A stretch of 49,965 nt of DNA from Actinomycetes bacterium (GTDB taxonomy: Bacteria; Actinomycetota; Acidimicrobiia; Acidimicrobiales; Acidimicrobiaceae). Below, in pieces: positions 16,156 through 24,872 of the stretch (within the stretch, counting starts at the first letter, position 1; every line of letters begins with the position of its first letter). Where the stretch lies: positions 1-49,965 of the forward strand of contig JAJZIP010000005.1 in NCBI GenBank assembly GCA_021810525.1, read 5' to 3'. The notes beneath the pieces were generated by a model, which searched no databases, had not been told where the DNA came from, and was given only the letters and a program-made list of their open reading frames with translations. Position numbers and translations under genes: made by a program.

Positions 16156-16850
16156 TCTGAGACTCGCTTCCCGCTGCGGTACTTGGCGATCTGGGCACAA
16201 GCTTCGTCAACGCTCGCGACACTCGCGTACTTCATCGAAAGCTCGAACATTGAAACAGCATGCGAAAAGTAAGATCTATCCCAAACTGCATCTTCGAGCA
16301 GAATCGTCTCGAAACCGAGAGAGTGCGAGTCTACGGCGCTAGCGCGTATGCAGCCCGAGGTAGTGCACCCTGCCATGAGGACTGTGTCGACAGACGCCTT
16401 TCGAAGAAGAATGTCAAGAGGCGTCCTGAAAAAGCCACTTGCCTTGGTCTTCTTGACTATCGGTTCGCCCTCGCGCGGCGCGATCATTCCCGGTATCTCA
16501 AACGCCTCATTGTCTTTGAGTGATACTGGACTTCGCATCCTAGTAGTGGCTCCGTAGACATCCCGTAAGCTGCCGTCGGCGCAGACATATACGACCGGCA
16601 GGTCTGCTCCCCTGAAATAATCCAACGCGACAGCGATCTTCTCAAGCCCATCCCAGCCAGGCTTCCCACAGGCGGTGGGGTATTCATCCATGGCCTTTAG
16701 GACGTCGACAGGTTCATGCCCAATAAACGACCACAGCGCGTCGATTATGACTAGGGCAGGTTTTCCATTCCATCTTGTGCTCGTGCCGAATCCAGCCTTG
16801 CGATAAATCTCACGTTCCGACTCTGGAACCACGTCTTCCCAGCCAGCCAT
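16152..16850 (-). CDS. Isochorismatase-fold cysteine hydrolase (N-carbamoylsarcosine amidase-like)
   Basis: This 232-residue hydrolase shows the catalytic triad of the family: Asp in ALVIIDALW, Lys in EPIVKKTKASGFF, and the nucleophilic Cys in GCTTSGCIRASAVDS. That combination and the length are closest to N-carbamoylsarcosine amidohydrolase and related amidases acting on small ureides or amides, rather than true isochorismatases. The start is ATG 16850 with a G-rich site upstream. It is the first gene of a coupled pair with the PuuE-like gene, upstream of the ribose-type importer operon. I infer that it releases ammonia from an imported nitrogen compound; the substrate is not determined. Confidence 0.82.
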   Translation of the reverse strand: MAGWEDVVPESEREIYRKAGFGTSTRWNGKPALVIIDALWSFIGHEPVDVLKAMDEYPTACGKPGWDGLEKIAVALDYFRGADLPVVYVCADGSLRDVYGATTRMRSPVSLKDNEAFEIPGMIAPREGEPIVKKTKASGFFRTPLDILLRKASVDTVLMAGCTTSGCIRASAVDSHSLGFETILLEDAVWDRSYFSHAVSMFELSMKYASVASVDEACAQIAKYRSGKRVSE

Positions 16851-17256
16851 GCCTTTACCCCCAAACGCAAAACCTTCCGTCGCCTCAATCCCTATTGCCT
16901 AGTTGAGGTCGACCTGTGCTTCCAATTGGCCTGTATGGCAAAGCGTAGTCAAATAGCCTCGAATCTCCGGCACCCAACAAAAGTGCCAACCCGGCTCAAA
17001 CGCTCGACTGTGCCCGGCTCCCCAAGCCATTACCGACGCATCGCACATATCCCCAAATAGATTATAGATTTCATCAAACAACCAGTTCAACGCGCTTTGA
17101 CGACATAGATTGATCATTGAGTTTTGTGCCGGGAGAGAACTTCCCTCAAGATACATGTACCAGCCAGAAATTGGAAATATGATGGTCTGGTGGCGCAGAA
17201 ATGGCTTCTTGCAACGGACCCTGATATGGCGCAATCATGGACGTCGTCACAGCTGC
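16851..17256. other. Intergenic region with no recognisable gene
   Basis: This 406-bp gap lies between the divergent amidohydrolase gene and the decayed signalling gene. Open frames in it have no ribosome-binding site and no family resemblance. It presumably holds the promoter of the amidohydrolase operon. I see no hairpin or repeat worth naming. Confidence 0.4.
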
Positions 17257-19167
17257 ATGAGTGACTACCCTTTTTCCGAGAGACAGCTGCTCGAATTCAT
17301 GATGGGCATGCGTTGCGGGGTCGCTCTTTATCTAAAAACGGGCGAGGTGGGCTTCTGCAACTCTACAGCCGAGAGGATCGGGCGTAGTTTCCGGACAAGG
17401 CCAAGGGCTTTTACTCGCCAATTGCCACCGTCAGATCATCGATATTTTCGGCTCTGTTCTCAGCCGGGCACAGGATCCGTTGACTGGTAGTAACAACTGC
17501 GGCTCCTGTCGCCAACCAGCTTTTGGGAGTCAGAGATCCCACCGGCAAGGTTAGCTGGATCTTGCTTTACGCTACCCCTTGCCTTGACGACGAAGGCACT
17601 GCTTGGCTGTCTCAGTGACCTTTGGGGAGATCCTCTTGCCGCAACTCGACGAGCTAAAGCCTCTGTTTCGGCCCACAAGGACAGACCGTTGCATGACGGC
17701 GCCAAAGTTGGCCTTTGGACTTGGAATTTCCGAACTGGTTAGTTCAGCCCCCCAGAGGCTTCTCAGTGGTGACAGGAACTGGCCGAGTCAGATCGATCGA
17801 AGGCTGGTCTTCCTCAGTCGTTGAGGAAGACCGTCTCAAGTTCCTACTTCAATTCGACCTTTTAGAGGCTGGCGTCCCCAAGGTCGAGTTTGCATACAAG
17901 TCGCTTATGGGGAATGGTACTCAACAGCTATTTTTCGTCCGCGTCGCCGCCACCGAGTTCTCGTTCGAGCAAGAGACAACGATAGAAGGTTCGGTCATCG
18001 ACATTACAGCGCTTCTGCCAGGAACAATTGAGGTCGGTGAGTTCGTTGACTCTATGACCGACGGCTACATAGCCATCGACCGCAACTGGTGCATCTCGTT
18101 CGCGAACAAGCAGGCCGAGAGACTGCTAAATCTCTCGCATATCGACATCGTAGGTATTGGCCTGTGGGACCAGTTCATAACAGCCTTCGAGACGGAGAAC
18201 GCCAGACAGCTGGAACTCGCAATGTCAGCCAAACATGTCAGCTTCGACTTCATAGCCAGAGATAGTCGAGCATGCTCCGAGATAAGAGCTCATCCGCTTC
18301 CAAACGGTGTAGCGGTCTATTTTAGAGATATCACCCGCCAGCACAACTTCACGGAGGAGCGAGAAAGACTTCTTGCGCTCCCAGAACAGACAAAGGAACG
18401 GCTCTCATACGCGGCCTTGCACGACGCGCTAACAAATCTCCCCAGCCGGGCAACCCTTCTGTCGTGGATTGACGACTCGCTAAGGGACCTGCCGAGATTC
18501 CAGAACTCGGCTTCTAATGATAGATCTTGACCGTTTCAAAAAAGTCAATGACACTCATCGACACGCTAAGGGCGACCGCGTATTCATCCAGATATCACAC
18601 AAGCTGAGAGACGTTGTCGACTATCCTGCCACAGTGGCAAGGCTCCAGCGGAGACGAGTTCGTCGTAGCGCTGCGCACACGCACCGTCGCAGATGCTTAA
18701 CAAATCGCAAAGGACATTCTTTCAGAGCTGACCAAACTCATAAAGGTCAGCGAACGCCCCTTGATGGTTACAGCAATCATCGGAATCTGGATATTAAGAT
18801 TGCCATCGATGACTTCGGCAGAGGCTACTCCTCCCTTTCACACCTGGTGGATTACCTAATCGATCTAATCATCCTGGACCACTCAACGGTCGACGAGGTC
18901 GTGACAGCCCCCGGGTCCGCGCTTGTTCTCGCCCTCATCAACCTCGCGCATGCAATCAACGCAAAGGTTTGCGCCAGCGGAATCGAGACAGAGCTGCAGC
19001 TACGGAATCTCATTGATCTAGGCGTGGATTTGACGTCTGGATACTGTCTCGGCAACCCGCAGCCAATCGAACAGCTGTCTGAGTCGATCCAGCGAAAAAG
19101 GCAAGGTCTCGACCTACTGGACGCAAGGACCCAGTCGATATCACAAACTGAACACGCGCTAGGGTGA
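17257..19167 (+). pseudogene. Decayed PAS-GGDEF-EAL cyclic-di-GMP signalling protein
   Basis: The reading begins with MSDYPFSERQLLEFMMGM, a sensor-like N-terminus, then changes frame repeatedly and meets stops between about 17400 and 17700. From 17715 to 18510 a frame encodes a PAS-like domain (DSMTDGYIAIDRNWCISFAN) and the start of a GGDEF domain (YAALHDALTNLPSRA). A shift near 18510 leads to MIDLDRFKKVNDTH. An extra base at about 18646 puts the active-site motif SGDEF (18647-18661) in another frame, which stops at TAA 18698. After that only the end of an EAL domain remains (IAIDDFGRGYSSL to the C-terminus); the EAL motif itself is deleted. Several frameshifts, a stop and a large deletion make an active enzyme very unlikely. 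Confidence 0.85.
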
Positions 19168-19215
19168 CATTTTCACGATAGTCGAGCCTAAAATAGCAGC
19201 TTCTCTCAACTCTGG

Positions 19216-19395
19216 CTACTTTGAAAGACCGAATCCTTTGAGCACTCTACGCGTCAGAGCCATCTGTTTCGAATAGACTTTTCGGCGCACGGCCCTCTTA
19301 GCATAAGCAGATGGTCCTTCAGAAACCGCCCTGAAGTTGTTGGACATACGTGCTGCCCTGTAAAGTTGACTGGTCAGACTTGCCCTGCGAGCCAT
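19216..19395 (-). CDS. Small basic protein, 59 residues
   Basis: The minus strand encodes MARRASLTSQLYRAARMSNN at the N-terminus of a 59-residue, Arg/Lys-rich, almost helix-only protein ending in KGFGLSK. The ATG at 19395 is preceded by GGAGGG at five bases, the best ribosome-binding site in this stretch. The start resembles a family of small actinobacterial proteins that begin MARRAS-S and are rich in AR repeats; that comparison is from memory and its function is unknown to me. High positive charge suggests nucleic-acid or membrane binding. It lies alone between the decayed signalling gene and the YbjQ-like operon, on the opposite strand. Confidence 0.65.
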   Translation of the reverse strand: MARRASLTSQLYRAARMSNNFRAVSEGPSAYAKRAVRRKVYSKQMALTRRVLKGFGLSK

Positions 19396-19770
19396 TCTTC
19401 CCTCCTCATCCTAAGTACAGTTCTACACCTTTTCTCAGCGCGAGCCGAAGATTCCATGGGTAAAGTTCCTCTGGGGAGCGGCTTCGGCATCACGACGAAA
19501 GGCATTCCCAAAAGAGTGCCTCGCTGTATTTGTCGGACACCAAGCGCTGATCACGCGATTTCCCGTCATCAACAATCATCTAGCAATGTGACTTTTCTGG
19601 AAGCGCCGAATGCGGTGCACCCGAATCTATACCCGAAAAGGCTTAAAAACTCTAGGGTGACATAGATTATGGTCGAATTGCAGCCATAATTTATATCGGA
19701 GCGAAATTATACCTCAACAATCCACCCAATTACATAAAGTGAGCTACATGGTGAAGATTAATTGGTTAGC
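19396..19770. other. Intergenic region upstream of the YbjQ-like operon
   Basis: This 375-bp spacer separates the small basic protein gene (-) from the next operon (+). Its right end is AT-rich and contains a perfect inverted repeat (19666-19690), with TATACC-like candidates further on (19708). I see no credible protein. Confidence 0.45.
19666..19690. promoter_or_regulatory. Perfect 7-bp inverted repeat ATTATGG-N11-CCATAAT
   Basis: Arms at 19666-19672 and 19684-19690 are exact inverted copies. The element ends 80 bases before the first gene of the YbjQ-like operon, a typical place for an operator or activator site. As RNA it would be a weak hairpin with an 11-nt loop, so a protein site seems more likely. 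Confidence 0.45.
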
Positions 19771-20211
19771 ATGAATCCGGTGGGCGCATTAGAAAATAAT
19801 GGATTGGATAAAGCCTCTTTCAAGCCGTCTGAGCTTGATTTGATCGCTGCCTCCCTCCGCCTGGACACTTCAGATATAGAGAGTTCTCTCACCGCGTTAG
19901 CTGAACTGCTTCGATCCATCTCTCCGACCGGAGTAAAGGTCAGGAAGCGCAAGAAGGCACTGTTTTCAAAAGAGACAGTGGTCGAGGAGATCTCGATCCG
20001 CCTTGGGGACCAGGTATACGCAATCACGAACTCGAAGTCGCCCAATCCCATCGTGTGCTCACGTTCTAAAATCGTTCGAGACATTGTCATCAAAACAGAC
20101 GAGTTGACCATGGACAAGTGGGCTGCATCGCTAGCGCAACAGGCTGCTCTAGAGGCAGAACGATCCGCTGAGAGCAGAGCTGCACTAAACAGGATCCTAG
20201 GCCTTAGCTGA
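19771..20211 (+). CDS. Hypothetical protein, first gene of a YbjQ-like operon
   Basis: I do not recognise this 146-residue protein. It is soluble and has a helical first third (SELDLIAASLRLDTSDIESSLTALAELLRSI split by short turns), a basic patch (VKVRKRKKALF), and a beta-rich middle (VEEISIRLGDQVYAI, DIVIKTDELT). It ends in an Ala/Glu-rich helix. The gene ends one base before the next start codon, so it is surely co-transcribed with the two YbjQ-like genes. ATG 19771 is chosen; TTG 19762 in the same frame is possible. No strong ribosome-binding site is visible. Its conservation with its neighbours would be the best clue to function. Confidence 0.7.
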   Translation: MNPVGALENNGLDKASFKPSELDLIAASLRLDTSDIESSLTALAELLRSISPTGVKVRKRKKALFSKETVVEEISIRLGDQVYAITNSKSPNPIVCSRSKIVRDIVIKTDELTMDKWAASLAQQAALEAERSAESRAALNRILGLS

Positions 20212-20212
20212 T

Positions 20213-21166
20213 ATGGCATTCTTCAGATCGAGGGGCAACCAGCCAGGTCAGACTCCAGCTTCACAAAGCTCGCCTACGAAGATCTCTGTAACGACAGACG
20301 ACCCGATCGCCTCCCAGCAGGCTCTTGAGAACGGCAAACTGGTCCCTGCGGCCTTGAGGCGGCTAAGCGCCCTCTCTAGCGACAAAAGCTTCACCTCCGA
20401 CCTTTCGGTCAACGAGTTTGCGCTTCTAACAAGCTCAGGGCTGCACCCCATCTGCCAAGTATCCGGAACCGCAGTGTACAGAGTTGGATACCAGCCGATG
20501 CCCTATGGCGGCTCTCAGACTCTCAACGTGATATCCGAGGCATTCAATGAGTCCAGGCGCCTTGCAGTGAACCGCCTTGAACAAGAGGCCGCGCTGGCAC
20601 ACGCCGACGCTGTGGTCGGCACACGGATCACACAGCAGATGTTCAACTCGGAGTCTGGCCTTATCGAATTCTCACTTGTGGGAACCGCCGTCAGAAGCGT
20701 GGGTGGACTTCTCTCCGAGATAAAGAAGAAAACAGACGCTGCAGCTCTTACAACTCTGAACGGTCAGGATCTCCACCTGCTTTTGGAAAGTGGCATCGTA
20801 CCAGTGGGCCTGGTCGGAGCCAGCTCCTGCTACCTCGCAACCCTTTCGCCGTACACGTTTCAACAGATGTACTCCATGTACGGTGCAAACATGGTCAACT
20901 TCGAGATCAAAGAGTTCACAGATGGTTATTATGCAAGCCGACGCATAGTAATGCGCGACATCGAAAAGACCGCTAAATCCCTTGGAGCCAGAGGAATCAT
21001 AGATTTCAGGTTCCGATCCGCAACAAATAGCTACCAGCTGCCAGGAATGAACAGTGAAAATGTTGGCGCTGTCGCATTCATAACCCACGTATTGGCGACA
21101 GCAATTTCAGAACCAAAACAGGTGGCGGTATCAAAGCAGCAGAAGATTCTATTTGTCAACCCGTAA
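20213..21166 (+). CDS. Protein with two YbjQ/UPF0145-like repeats
   Basis: This 317-residue protein starts with a Ser/Pro/Gln-rich 60-residue leader and then has two related domains of about 110 residues. The first begins FTSDLSVNEFALL and ends in SLVGTAVRSVGG; the second begins TLNGQDLHLLLESG. Each has the YbjQ-like pattern of a beta meander, a long helix rich in R/E (ESRRLAVNRLEQEA) and a segment like ADAVVGTRI. The YbjQ family is often labelled heavy-metal-binding, but I see no conserved Cys or His metal site here. The second repeat is the more diverged. The gene follows its neighbour after one base. Confidence 0.75.
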   Translation: MAFFRSRGNQPGQTPASQSSPTKISVTTDDPIASQQALENGKLVPAALRRLSALSSDKSFTSDLSVNEFALLTSSGLHPICQVSGTAVYRVGYQPMPYGGSQTLNVISEAFNESRRLAVNRLEQEAALAHADAVVGTRITQQMFNSESGLIEFSLVGTAVRSVGGLLSEIKKKTDAAALTTLNGQDLHLLLESGIVPVGLVGASSCYLATLSPYTFQQMYSMYGANMVNFEIKEFTDGYYASRRIVMRDIEKTAKSLGARGIIDFRFRSATNSYQLPGMNSENVGAVAFITHVLATAISEPKQVAVSKQQKILFVNP

Positions 21167-21187
21167 ACAAGGTATTGGAGCGTCAAA

Positions 21188-22003
21188 TTGACCTACGACC
21201 CCACATCGAAGGAAGGCCTTCCTTCTGATTCCGTCAAGCGATTGGCGGAAAACAAGTCCGGACTCTTCACATCGGACCTTTCAGTGAATGAGTTTCTTCT
21301 TGTCAAAGAGGCGGGATTTGAGCCACTTGGCCTTGTAGTGGGCAGCTCGATCTACCACATTGGCTTCCAGTTTGCCCGATGGCAGCAGAGCCAAGAGCTA
21401 ACAGTGCTTACTCAAGCAATGTACCATGCACGCGAGCTAGCGATGACAAGAATGGAAGAGGAAGCCGATCAGCTCGGTGCAGACGGAATCATCGGTGTCA
21501 GACTGGAGGTCGGACGCTACGAATGGGGTCCGGATCTGGCAGAGTTCATCGCGATCGGGACCGCTGTCCGCCACCGCGACGGCGTCCTCCATAGGACTGC
21601 TGACAACAGACCGTTCACCTCGGATCTTTCAGGCCAAGACTTCTGGACCTTGCTCCAGGCTGGCTACAGACCGTTAGGCCTCGTCATGGGCAACTGTGTC
21701 TACCATGTGGCGCATCAAAGCATGCGACAGAGTTGGGGAACCTCGATGAAGAACGTAGAGATGACCAACTTTACCCAGGCGCTTTACGATGCCCGGGAAC
21801 TTGCTATGGAGAGAATGCAGGCTGAGGCCCAGGCGGTCAAAGCTCAAGGAATCGTCGGCGTTCAGCTCATCGAAAAGTCCCACGGATGGGGTTCACATAC
21901 GATCGAGTTTTTAGCCATTGGATCAGCAGTGATGCCCATCTCCGACGAGCATGTCATCGTCAAGCCTCAGATGGTTTTGCCAATGAACGACCCGCCACAA
22001 TAA
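21188..22003 (+). CDS. Second protein with two YbjQ/UPF0145-like repeats
   Basis: This 271-residue protein is almost wholly two YbjQ-like repeats. The first has FTSDLSVNEFLLVKEAG, then YHARELAMTRMEEEADQLGA and DGIIGVRLE; the second has FTSDLSGQDFWTLLQAG, then YDARELAMERMQAEAQ and GIVGVQLIE. Each ends in a core strand EFIAIGTAV or EFLAIGSAV. The internal repeats are close enough to show a tandem duplication, and the first repeat resembles that of the preceding protein. TTG 21188 follows TTGGAG by about ten bases. Its stop lies five bases from the convergent pyruvate kinase stop. Function unknown. Confidence 0.78.
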   Translation: MTYDPTSKEGLPSDSVKRLAENKSGLFTSDLSVNEFLLVKEAGFEPLGLVVGSSIYHIGFQFARWQQSQELTVLTQAMYHARELAMTRMEEEADQLGADGIIGVRLEVGRYEWGPDLAEFIAIGTAVRHRDGVLHRTADNRPFTSDLSGQDFWTLLQAGYRPLGLVMGNCVYHVAHQSMRQSWGTSMKNVEMTNFTQALYDARELAMERMQAEAQAVKAQGIVGVQLIEKSHGWGSHTIEFLAIGSAVMPISDEHVIVKPQMVLPMNDPPQ

Positions 22004-22008
22004 ACATC

Positions 22009-23496
22009 TCATTTGACACTGAGAGGCAGGTCTGTTCCCGCCTTTAGGTTCGGATTCACGAGAAAGGCCTCACCCACCCTCTGCACCTTGACCAAGTTTG
22101 TGGTTCCTCGCACCCCAAAGGGAATGCCGGCCACCACCACACACAGGTCTCCATCGCTCAACAGTCCGATCGTTTTCGCATGGTCCAGCGCCGATAGGAC
22201 AACTTTTTCAGTATCGGCTGAAGACTCGTCTACGACAGCCGGCATCACGCCAAAGCTCAGGCTCAGGCTACGGGCCGCGGCAGAGTTGGTTGTGGCGCCG
22301 ATGACGGGGACCGAAGGACGAAACTTTGAGATCACTCGAGCGGTGTGGCCGGATTCGGTGACGGCGATAATGGCCTTGACGGGCAGGTACCTCGTGAGCT
22401 GCTCCGCACAGTAGCCAATCCCATCTGCAATCGTCTCCCTTGAGGGCTCCGGACGGCTCAAAAGAGTCAACTCCTGATTCTGCAACTCCTTTTCTGCCCT
22501 GGATGAGATCCTCGCCATGTACCTCACCGCTTCGATTGGATGCTCCCCGGCGGCAGTCTCAGCCGACAACATGACCGCATCGGTACCGTCGAAGATGGCG
22601 TTGGCCACATCTGTGGCCTCAGCCCGAGTCGGCATAGTCGAATGAACCATCGATTCGAGCATCTGAGTGGCGGTCACAACTGGCCGCCCTATGGTATTGC
22701 ACAGGTGTATGATGCGCTTCTGCTCGATCGGCACCTGTTCCGGCGGAATCTCCACCCCGAGGTCTCCCCTTGCAACCATTATCCCGTCAGATGCGCGTAC
22801 GATCGCCTCGATATCCTCTAGAGCCTCCGGTCTTTCGATCTTCGAGATGATCCGGTGAGCATGCCTGGGCGAAAACTTTGAGATAACTTCGCGAGCGTAG
22901 AGAACGTCTTCAACCCGCCTGACGAACGAGATGGCGAAGAAGTCAACACCAAGTCCCACACAGAACTCGATATCCTCCATGTCTTTCGAGGTTAGCGAGG
23001 GAAGCCTCACTTGGGCTCGTGGGAAATTGACGCCCTTGCGAGAGGTGAGTTGACCTCCGACCTCGACAGTTGCCTGAATCCGAGAGCCGGAGACGCCCAC
23101 GACTTTCACCTGTATCGTCCCGTCAGCAAAGCTTACCGTTTCACCAACCTTGAGCTGTGCAAGTGTTCCCAATGCCGAAATTGGTATGGATACGTCGGCG
23201 GATGGCGGATCTTCAACTTCGCGAAGCTCTACGGAGTCGCCAGCCCGCAGCTCCAGAGGCTCGTCCAAGACACCGACCCGCAACTTGGGACCAGAGATGT
23301 CAGCCAGAAGGCCGATATACTTGCCCTGCACCCGTGCAACCGCGCGAAGGCGTTCTGCTGCCTGCTTGTGAATCTCGTGACTGCCGTGAGAAAAATTGAG
23401 CCGGGCTATGTCCATGCCGCCAGCAACCAGCGCGCTCAACACTTGCTCTGACTCGGTTGCGGGACCCAAGGTACAGATAATCTTCACTCTTCGCAT
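22009..23496 (-). CDS. pyk: Pyruvate kinase
   Basis: Pyruvate kinase transfers phosphate from phosphoenolpyruvate to ADP, the last step of glycolysis. The 495-residue protein begins KIICTLGPATES and continues with ARLNFSHGSH (substrate and K+ site). It has ISKIERPEAL with the catalytic Lys, MVARGDLGVEIP with metal ligands, and the family signature TATQMLESM. The C-terminal domain is complete and the length normal. ATG 23496 is used; an adjacent in-frame TTG at 23499 is possible. It is convergent with the YbjQ-like operon, with no terminator between. The CoA-transferase gene lies upstream on the same strand after 179 bp. Confidence 0.96.
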   Translation of the reverse strand: MRRVKIICTLGPATESEQVLSALVAGGMDIARLNFSHGSHEIHKQAAERLRAVARVQGKYIGLLADISGPKLRVGVLDEPLELRAGDSVELREVEDPPSADVSIPISALGTLAQLKVGETVSFADGTIQVKVVGVSGSRIQATVEVGGQLTSRKGVNFPRAQVRLPSLTSKDMEDIEFCVGLGVDFFAISFVRRVEDVLYAREVISKFSPRHAHRIISKIERPEALEDIEAIVRASDGIMVARGDLGVEIPPEQVPIEQKRIIHLCNTIGRPVVTATQMLESMVHSTMPTRAEATDVANAIFDGTDAVMLSAETAAGEHPIEAVRYMARISSRAEKELQNQELTLLSRPEPSRETIADGIGYCAEQLTRYLPVKAIIAVTESGHTARVISKFRPSVPVIGATTNSAAARSLSLSFGVMPAVVDESSADTEKVVLSALDHAKTIGLLSDGDLCVVVAGIPFGVRGTTNLVKVQRVGEAFLVNPNLKAGTDLPLSVK

Positions 23497-23675
23497 CAAT
23501 GCTCAAACACGCCTTTGTGTGAGTTCCAAAACGGAAATGAATCCGAACAGACAGGACCTGTGCAGCGACCTCTCGCTGTAAGTCTAACAACTATTTCTGA
23601 ACAGATAATTTCGAGGTTAGTTCACCGAATCATAACCCAGAATTAACCTGGAATCGTCAAGGATTCGATCTCCCC

Positions 23676-24872
23676 TTACTGCTCGAACTCCCTTAGCCAG
23701 TTCCTGATTAGATCCGAATGCTGGCCCAGCGTAGGCGGTGCCTGGTGGCGTTCTCTTCCACGATCGAATTGGAGGGGATTGCCAGGCAGCCTGATCTTCC
23801 CAAGGGTGGCATGAAGCGTCTCGATGATCATCTTTTCGGCGATGACTTGAGGGTCCGAATAAACTCCGTCAATGCTCCGCACCTCACCAACTGGAACCCC
23901 GATTGCGGAAATTCTCTCTACCCATCCCTTTACCCCGTCTCGAGACAACGACTCTTCTATCAGCCCTGCGAGAAGACGCTTGTTCGTCACTCGATCGGAA
24001 TTCGAAACAAATCTCGAGTCGTCCGGATCCAGACCTAGCAGGTCAGCAAATTTGCGCCACAAAGAGTCATTACCAACTGCGATCTGGATGAATCCATCCC
24101 TGCATTTGAAGCTTCCATACGGCGAGACCGTCGGATGCAAATTCCCTTCCGCAACCGGCACCTCATTTGCGACCAGCCATCTGGTCCCCTGGTACGTGTG
24201 CACGGCGATGGCACTGGCCAATAGCGAGGTCCCCACGACCTGTCCGCGACCTGTACGGCCTCTTTCGCAAAGCGCAGCTGTGACGCCAAGAGCACCAAAA
24301 ATCCCCGTCAAAATGTCTGCGATCGGAACGCCGACCTTTGTCGGAGTGTCCTGATCGGGACCGGTTATGCTCATAAGACCTGACTCGCCCTGAATTATCT
24401 GGTCGTAGCCTGGCCGTCCTTTTTCGTCCCCGATGTGTCCGAAACCGGTGATCGAGAGAACAACCAACCGTGGGTTCAACTCTTGCATCACAGAATGGCC
24501 TAGCCCCAAACGATCGAGAACTCCAATGCGAAAGTTCTCTATGAGAACATCCGCCCTCCTGATCAAAGCTCTCAACACCTCCATGTCTTCTTTGGAGGTG
24601 AAATCCAGAACAATCGACTCCTTGTTCCTGTTTGTGCTGAGAAAATAGGCGCTCTCACGTGCACTCTCCGGTCCCACAAACGGAGGCCCCCAGGCTCGGG
24701 TGTCATCTCCAGAACCAGGGCGTTCAACCTTGATTACCCTGGCTCCCAGATCACCCAGAAGCATTGCTGCGTAAGGTCCGGAAAGCACCCTCGAGATATC
24801 CACCACCAAGACACCCTCGAGAGGACCCGAGTGCGAACCGACATCGCTGGAACTATTTGAAAAATCTGGCAT
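23676..24872 (-). CDS. Family III CoA-transferase (CaiB/BaiF type)
   Basis: This 398-residue protein transfers CoA between carboxylic acids. It shows the family start GVLVVDISRVLSGPYAAMLLGDLGA followed by ARVIKVERPGSGDDTR. The substrate and CoA-binding middle has FRIGVLDRLGLGH and GYDQIIQGESG, and the catalytic Asp is in GVPIADILTGIFG. The C-terminus has the LPGNPLQFDRG region. Length is normal. ATG 24872 is preferred over the in-frame GTG 24875 and TTG 24878. The acid it acts on cannot be deduced. It is separated from the gentisate cluster by about 1 kb of apparently non-coding DNA. Confidence 0.9.
   Translation of the reverse strand: MPDFSNSSSDVGSHSGPLEGVLVVDISRVLSGPYAAMLLGDLGARVIKVERPGSGDDTRAWGPPFVGPESARESAYFLSTNRNKESIVLDFTSKEDMEVLRALIRRADVLIENFRIGVLDRLGLGHSVMQELNPRLVVLSITGFGHIGDEKGRPGYDQIIQGESGLMSITGPDQDTPTKVGVPIADILTGIFGALGVTAALCERGRTGRGQVVGTSLLASAIAVHTYQGTRWLVANEVPVAEGNLHPTVSPYGSFKCRDGFIQIAVGNDSLWRKFADLLGLDPDDSRFVSNSDRVTNKRLLAGLIEESLSRDGVKGWVERISAIGVPVGEVRSIDGVYSDPQVIAEKMIIETLHATLGKIRLPGNPLQFDRGRERHQAPPTLGQHSDLIRNWLREFEQ

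Noticed and set aside
16899-17234. 111-codon minus-strand frame in the gap after the amidohydrolase gene
   Set aside because: No ribosome-binding site, odd composition and no recognisable motif.
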